Origin: Bacteroidales bacterium UBA4912
Lineage (GTDB): Bacteria; Bacteroidota; Bacteroidia; Bacteroidales; Dysgonomonadaceae
DNA length: 8,367 bases
Assembly: GCA_002398875.1 (NCBI GenBank)
Contig: DHCC01000061.1
Coordinates: 1 to 8,367 of the forward strand
Direction of reading: 5' to 3'
Each line of letters begins with the position of its first letter. Position 1 is the first letter of the stretch. The notes below the pieces were generated by a model that saw only the letters and a program-made list of their open reading frames with translations, was not told the origin of the DNA and made no database searches. Position numbers and translations under genes: made by a program. This document shows positions 5,487 to 8,367 of this stretch, one piece after another.

Positions 5487-8367
5487 TTAGAAATTTAAAC
5501 TGAGTCCCATAATGTACACTCTTGGGTGAGGATAGATATTATTGTCGATACCGTTGTTAGTAAACTCGGGATCCAAACCATCGTAATCAGAGATGACTAT
5601 AGGATTCTGAACTGTAAAGAATATCCTACCTGTATTGTCATTATTCAAAAGGTGTGTAAAGTTGTAACCAAGAGTTATGTTATCCATCTTCATGAAGGAG
5701 GCGTTCTGGATATAGTGACTTGACTGATATTGCACCGCATTGAAATTGGTGAATGTTGCACTATTTACCCTGTTTTTCAACCAACCTGAGGGGTCGAAAG
5801 TCGTATTTCTTGATTCACGGTTTGATTGAATGTTGTTATATGCGTAGTTTCCAAGATTGGCTCGCACAGAGAAATTAAAATCCCAGTTCTTGTATGATAA
5901 TTGTGAAGATAGTCCCATATATATATCCGGAGCCGGATTTTTATAAGGAATCAAATCCTGTTCGTTTATCATACCATCTGCATTTTGATCAACGTATACT
6001 CCTTCAAGAGGCTTGTCGTTTTCATCGTATACCTGCTCGTATACATAGAAAGAACCTGCAGGATAGCCAATTCGGTGTATTGCAATATTGTTTCCGGTAC
6101 CACCATCAATTCCTCCAAATCTAACACCAACGTAATTGGGGTCATCTGTTATGGTTAGTTTATTGATCTGGTTTTTATTGTAGGTTATGTTATAGCTTAA
6201 ATTCCAGTTCCAATCTCTGCTCACAATCGGTCTACCTGTAATTGTAAATTCAACACCTTTGTTTTCCAGTTCTCCAACATTTGTTAATAGTTGGTTGCTA
6301 AAGTTTGTGCCTGCTGCAATACCTACAGTATTAAGAAGGTCCGTAGTTTTGCGATAATAAACATCAACAGCACCACTTATACGATTATTTAAGAAGCCAT
6401 AATCCAAGCCGGCGTTATAAGTAGTAGTTTCTTCCCATTTCAGATTTTCGTCATAAGCAACAGGTCTGATAAGTCGGTACATATTATCTCCAAAGAAATA
6501 ATTAGCCCCTGCCTGACTGTAACTGTATCTTCCCATCCATGGGTAGTCTCCGCTTCCAAGGTTTTGCTGACCTGTTACTCCGTATCCTAAACGTAATTTA
6601 AGATCTGAAAATAATCTTTGATCCTGCATAAAACCTTCTTCATTGATCTTCCATGCAAGTGCAACAGATGGGAAAAGTCCCCATTTATTATCCGGGCTGA
6701 AGCGTGAAGACCCGTCATTTCTTACCGTAAGTGTTAGCAGATAACGGTTCAAGAGTGTGTAATTGATACGTCCGAAGAAGGATACTACATAACTTTCTGT
6801 TGAATAGTCGTTCATTTCTCTGTAAAACTTATCTCCTGTTTCAGCTTGCATAGCAGCAGAATAGGGATAAGAATCTTCACTTTCGCTATAAAAACGCTGC
6901 CATGAATAACCTCCCATTACATCAAAGCGATGTACGTTTAGATCCTTGGCATAGTTTAGATAGAAATCCAGAAGAGTGTTACTTTTGTACTGTGAGTATG
7001 TTCTATTATCTCCCCAGCCAGCTTTATAATTTCCCCAGGTATATGACATTGGAGAGTTGTCTTCAATAATAACATCTCCCTCACTTTTTGAAATATCATA
7101 TCCAAGATTAAGGTTTGCTCTTAATTCTGGCAAGAAAGGCATTCTGTAGTCGAGCTGCAAATTACCTATGCTTCTTAGTACCTTTGAGTTATCGTGCTTC
7201 TGCATTAAGATTGCCAGCGGGTTTGCAAGACCAATATCAATTGGAGTACCGTCGGGTTTAAGTGACATGTGGTACCCGTTGCCATAGGGACTTGCCGTTT
7301 GTGAATATACCGGCATAGTTGGATCGAATTGTGTAGCAGAGTTTATTGCACCATGATCAGCAAATTGATTGGTAATATACATACCTCTTGAATTTAACTG
7401 TACTCTAAGATCATCATCAAAAAATGTTGGAGATAGGTTGATACTACCCGTAAGTCTTTCCAGATTTGACGTTTTAAGAATACCGTTTTCGTTGGTATAC
7501 CCAAGTGAAGCGCGGTATGGTAAATAGTCACCGGCAGATCCTGATACACTCAGATTCTGATCGGTACTTGCCGAAACGCGGAAGATTTTGCTTTGCCAGT
7601 CAGTGGCAGTATTACCTAAAGCTGCTGCTTGTTGGCTGTCGGCACCGAAAGAATTAATTACATAATTCCTGAAAGTTGGTGCATCCATTACATCTACACT
7701 TCCTGTTCTGGTGCTTACTGACATATTGCCATTATAAGATACAGTAGTTTTTCCGGCATGTCCTTTTTTAGTTGTAATCAGGATTACACCGTTTGAAGCA
7801 CGTGAGCCGTAAATTGCAGTTGCAGAAGCATCTTTAAGTACTGTGAAAGTTTCAATATCATTTGAGTTGATACTGCTAAGCGGATCAGACATTCCACTTA
7901 CGCCGGATGTATTATCCACCGGAACTCCATCAATTACAATAAGTGGATCATTACTTGCGGACATTGAAGATCCTCCTCTGATACGTATCGTTGAGCCTGC
8001 ACCCGGTGCACCACCCGAAGATATTATGCTTAGTCCGGCAACTTTACCGGCTAACATATCTGAAGGATTAGTAGCCAAACCTTTGTTGAGTGAAGTTGCA
8101 TCTACAGCTACAACAGAGCCGGTGGCATCATCTTTTCTTACTGACCCGTACCCTATAACAACCACCTCGTCCAGCAATTCTGTATCCTCTTGAAGGATTA
8201 TATTAATCGTGGTTCTGTTGTTGACGGGAATTGTTTGAGGTACATATCCAATGTAGCTGACTTCCAGTATCGCATCCGAAGGTACCTGAATCATAAAATT
8301 ACCATCATAATCGGTAATTGTTCCTGTTGTGGTTCCCTGGATCAGGATATTGGCGCCGATTATGGGT
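5487..8367 (-). CDS. SusC-like (RagA family) TonB-dependent outer-membrane transporter, 5' end outside the window
   Basis: This is the outer-membrane barrel that imports oligosaccharides using TonB energy. The frame stays open to the window edge, so the ATG at 8294 is internal and not the start: the 24 codons before it encode a good carboxypeptidase-regulatory-like domain (GANILIQGTTTGTITDYDGN). In all, 959 residues are visible; the signal peptide and probably a few tens of residues are missing, to give the usual length of about 1000. In visible numbering the order is: regulatory-like domain to about 60, a DEVVVIGYG stretch that includes the probable Ton box (66-74), plug domain to about 200 with GKVAGLSI, STIRIRGGSS and the SusC/RagA signature from NDIETFTVLKDASATAIYGS to ILITTKKG, then a beta-barrel to the C-terminus. 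The last residues (RVYIMGLSLNF) end in Phe, as expected for a barrel-assembly signal. It is the first gene visible in the operon, and no frameshift or internal stop is seen. Confidence 0.97.
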   Translation of the reverse strand, partial: PIIGANILIQGTTTGTITDYDGNFMIQVPSDAILEVSYIGYVPQTIPVNNRTTINIILQEDTELLDEVVVIGYGSVRKDDATGSVVAVDATSLNKGLATNPSDMLAGKVAGLSIISSGGAPGAGSTIRIRGGSSMSASNDPLIVIDGVPVDNTSGVSGMSDPLSSINSNDIETFTVLKDASATAIYGSRASNGVILITTKKGHAGKTTVSYNGNMSVSTRTGSVDVMDAPTFRNYVINSFGADSQQAAALGNTATDWQSKIFRVSASTDQNLSVSGSAGDYLPYRASLGYTNENGILKTSNLERLTGSINLSPTFFDDDLRVQLNSRGMYITNQFADHGAINSATQFDPTMPVYSQTASPYGNGYHMSLKPDGTPIDIGLANPLAILMQKHDNSKVLRSIGNLQLDYRMPFLPELRANLNLGYDISKSEGDVIIEDNSPMSYTWGNYKAGWGDNRTYSQYKSNTLLDFYLNYAKDLNVHRFDVMGGYSWQRFYSESEDSYPYSAAMQAETGDKFYREMNDYSTESYVVSFFGRINYTLLNRYLLTLTVRNDGSSRFSPDNKWGLFPSVALAWKINEEGFMQDQRLFSDLKLRLGYGVTGQQNLGSGDYPWMGRYSYSQAGANYFFGDNMYRLIRPVAYDENLKWEETTTYNAGLDYGFLNNRISGAVDVYYRKTTDLLNTVGIAAGTNFSNQLLTNVGELENKGVEFTITGRPIVSRDWNWNLSYNITYNKNQINKLTITDDPNYVGVRFGGIDGGTGNNIAIHRIGYPAGSFYVYEQVYDENDKPLEGVYVDQNADGMINEQDLIPYKNPAPDIYMGLSSQLSYKNWDFNFSVRANLGNYAYNNIQSNRESRNTTFDPSGWLKNRVNSATFTNFNAVQYQSSHYIQNASFMKMDNITLGYNFTHLLNNDNTGRIFFTVQNPIVISDYDGLDPEFTNNGIDNNIYPHPRVYIMGLSLNF

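Noticed and set aside
7843..8193. A 116-codon open frame on the plus strand opposite susC
   Set aside because: It lies entirely antisense to the highly conserved plug-domain coding region of SusC, has low-complexity Ser/Thr/Pro-rich composition and shows no recognisable domain. It is best explained as a shadow of the real gene.
8292..8294. ATG as the start of susC
   Set aside because: The 24 codons upstream are in frame, without a stop, and encode the conserved regulatory-like domain (GANILIQGTTTG...), so this Met is internal and the gene continues past the window edge.
1..8367. A new defence, mobile or RNA-based system
   Set aside because: No transposase, integrase, direct-repeat array, tRNA, rRNA or toxin-antitoxin-like genes are seen; the genes account for nearly all the sequence and fit a known type of glycan-uptake locus.

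Overview
The window reads as one strand-uniform block from a polysaccharide utilization locus (PUL) of a Bacteroidota bacterium, most likely a member of the Bacteroidales (lineage inferred). The evidence is an AT-rich sequence, a SusC/SusD pair, several SusE/SusF-type surface lipoproteins with acidic residues after the lipobox cysteine, and A-rich leaders without clear Shine-Dalgarno sites. All genes lie on the minus strand, so transcription runs from position 8367 towards position 1.

In transcription order the layout is: (1) a SusC-like TonB-dependent oligosaccharide transporter, cut at its N-terminus by the window edge (8367-5487); (2) its SusD-like lid lipoprotein (5474-3852), 12 nt downstream; (3) a SusE-like surface glycan-binding lipoprotein with two C-terminal binding-type domains (3816-2671); (4) an intergenic spacer with a perfect 10-bp hairpin (2623-2658); (5) a second, longer SusE/SusF-like lipoprotein with three tandem binding-type domains (2604-1165); (6) an intrinsic-terminator-like hairpin with an 8-T tract (1150-1119); (7) a GH53 endo-beta-1,4-galactanase lipoprotein (1100-51); and (8) the first seven codons of another gene (21-1).

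The GH53 enzyme gives the locus its substrate: beta-1,4-galactan, as found in the side chains of pectin rhamnogalacturonan I and in type I arabinogalactan. The proposed pathway follows the SusCDEF paradigm. The two glycan-binding lipoproteins and SusD hold galactan at the cell surface, the GH53 enzyme cuts it into galacto-oligosaccharides, and SusC/SusD import these for periplasmic breakdown, probably by an enzyme encoded further downstream such as a beta-galactosidase. No regulator or operon promoter is visible; both would be expected upstream of susC, beyond position 8367.

The system is a recognisable type and not a new one. The parts most worth a second look are the terminator-like element between the binding-protein genes and the enzyme gene, the unexplained hairpin between the two binding-protein genes, and the paired, diverged multi-domain binding proteins whose ligand specificity cannot be read from sequence alone. 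No intergenic stretch exceeds 66 bases, and I see no RNA genes, mobile elements or CRISPR arrays.
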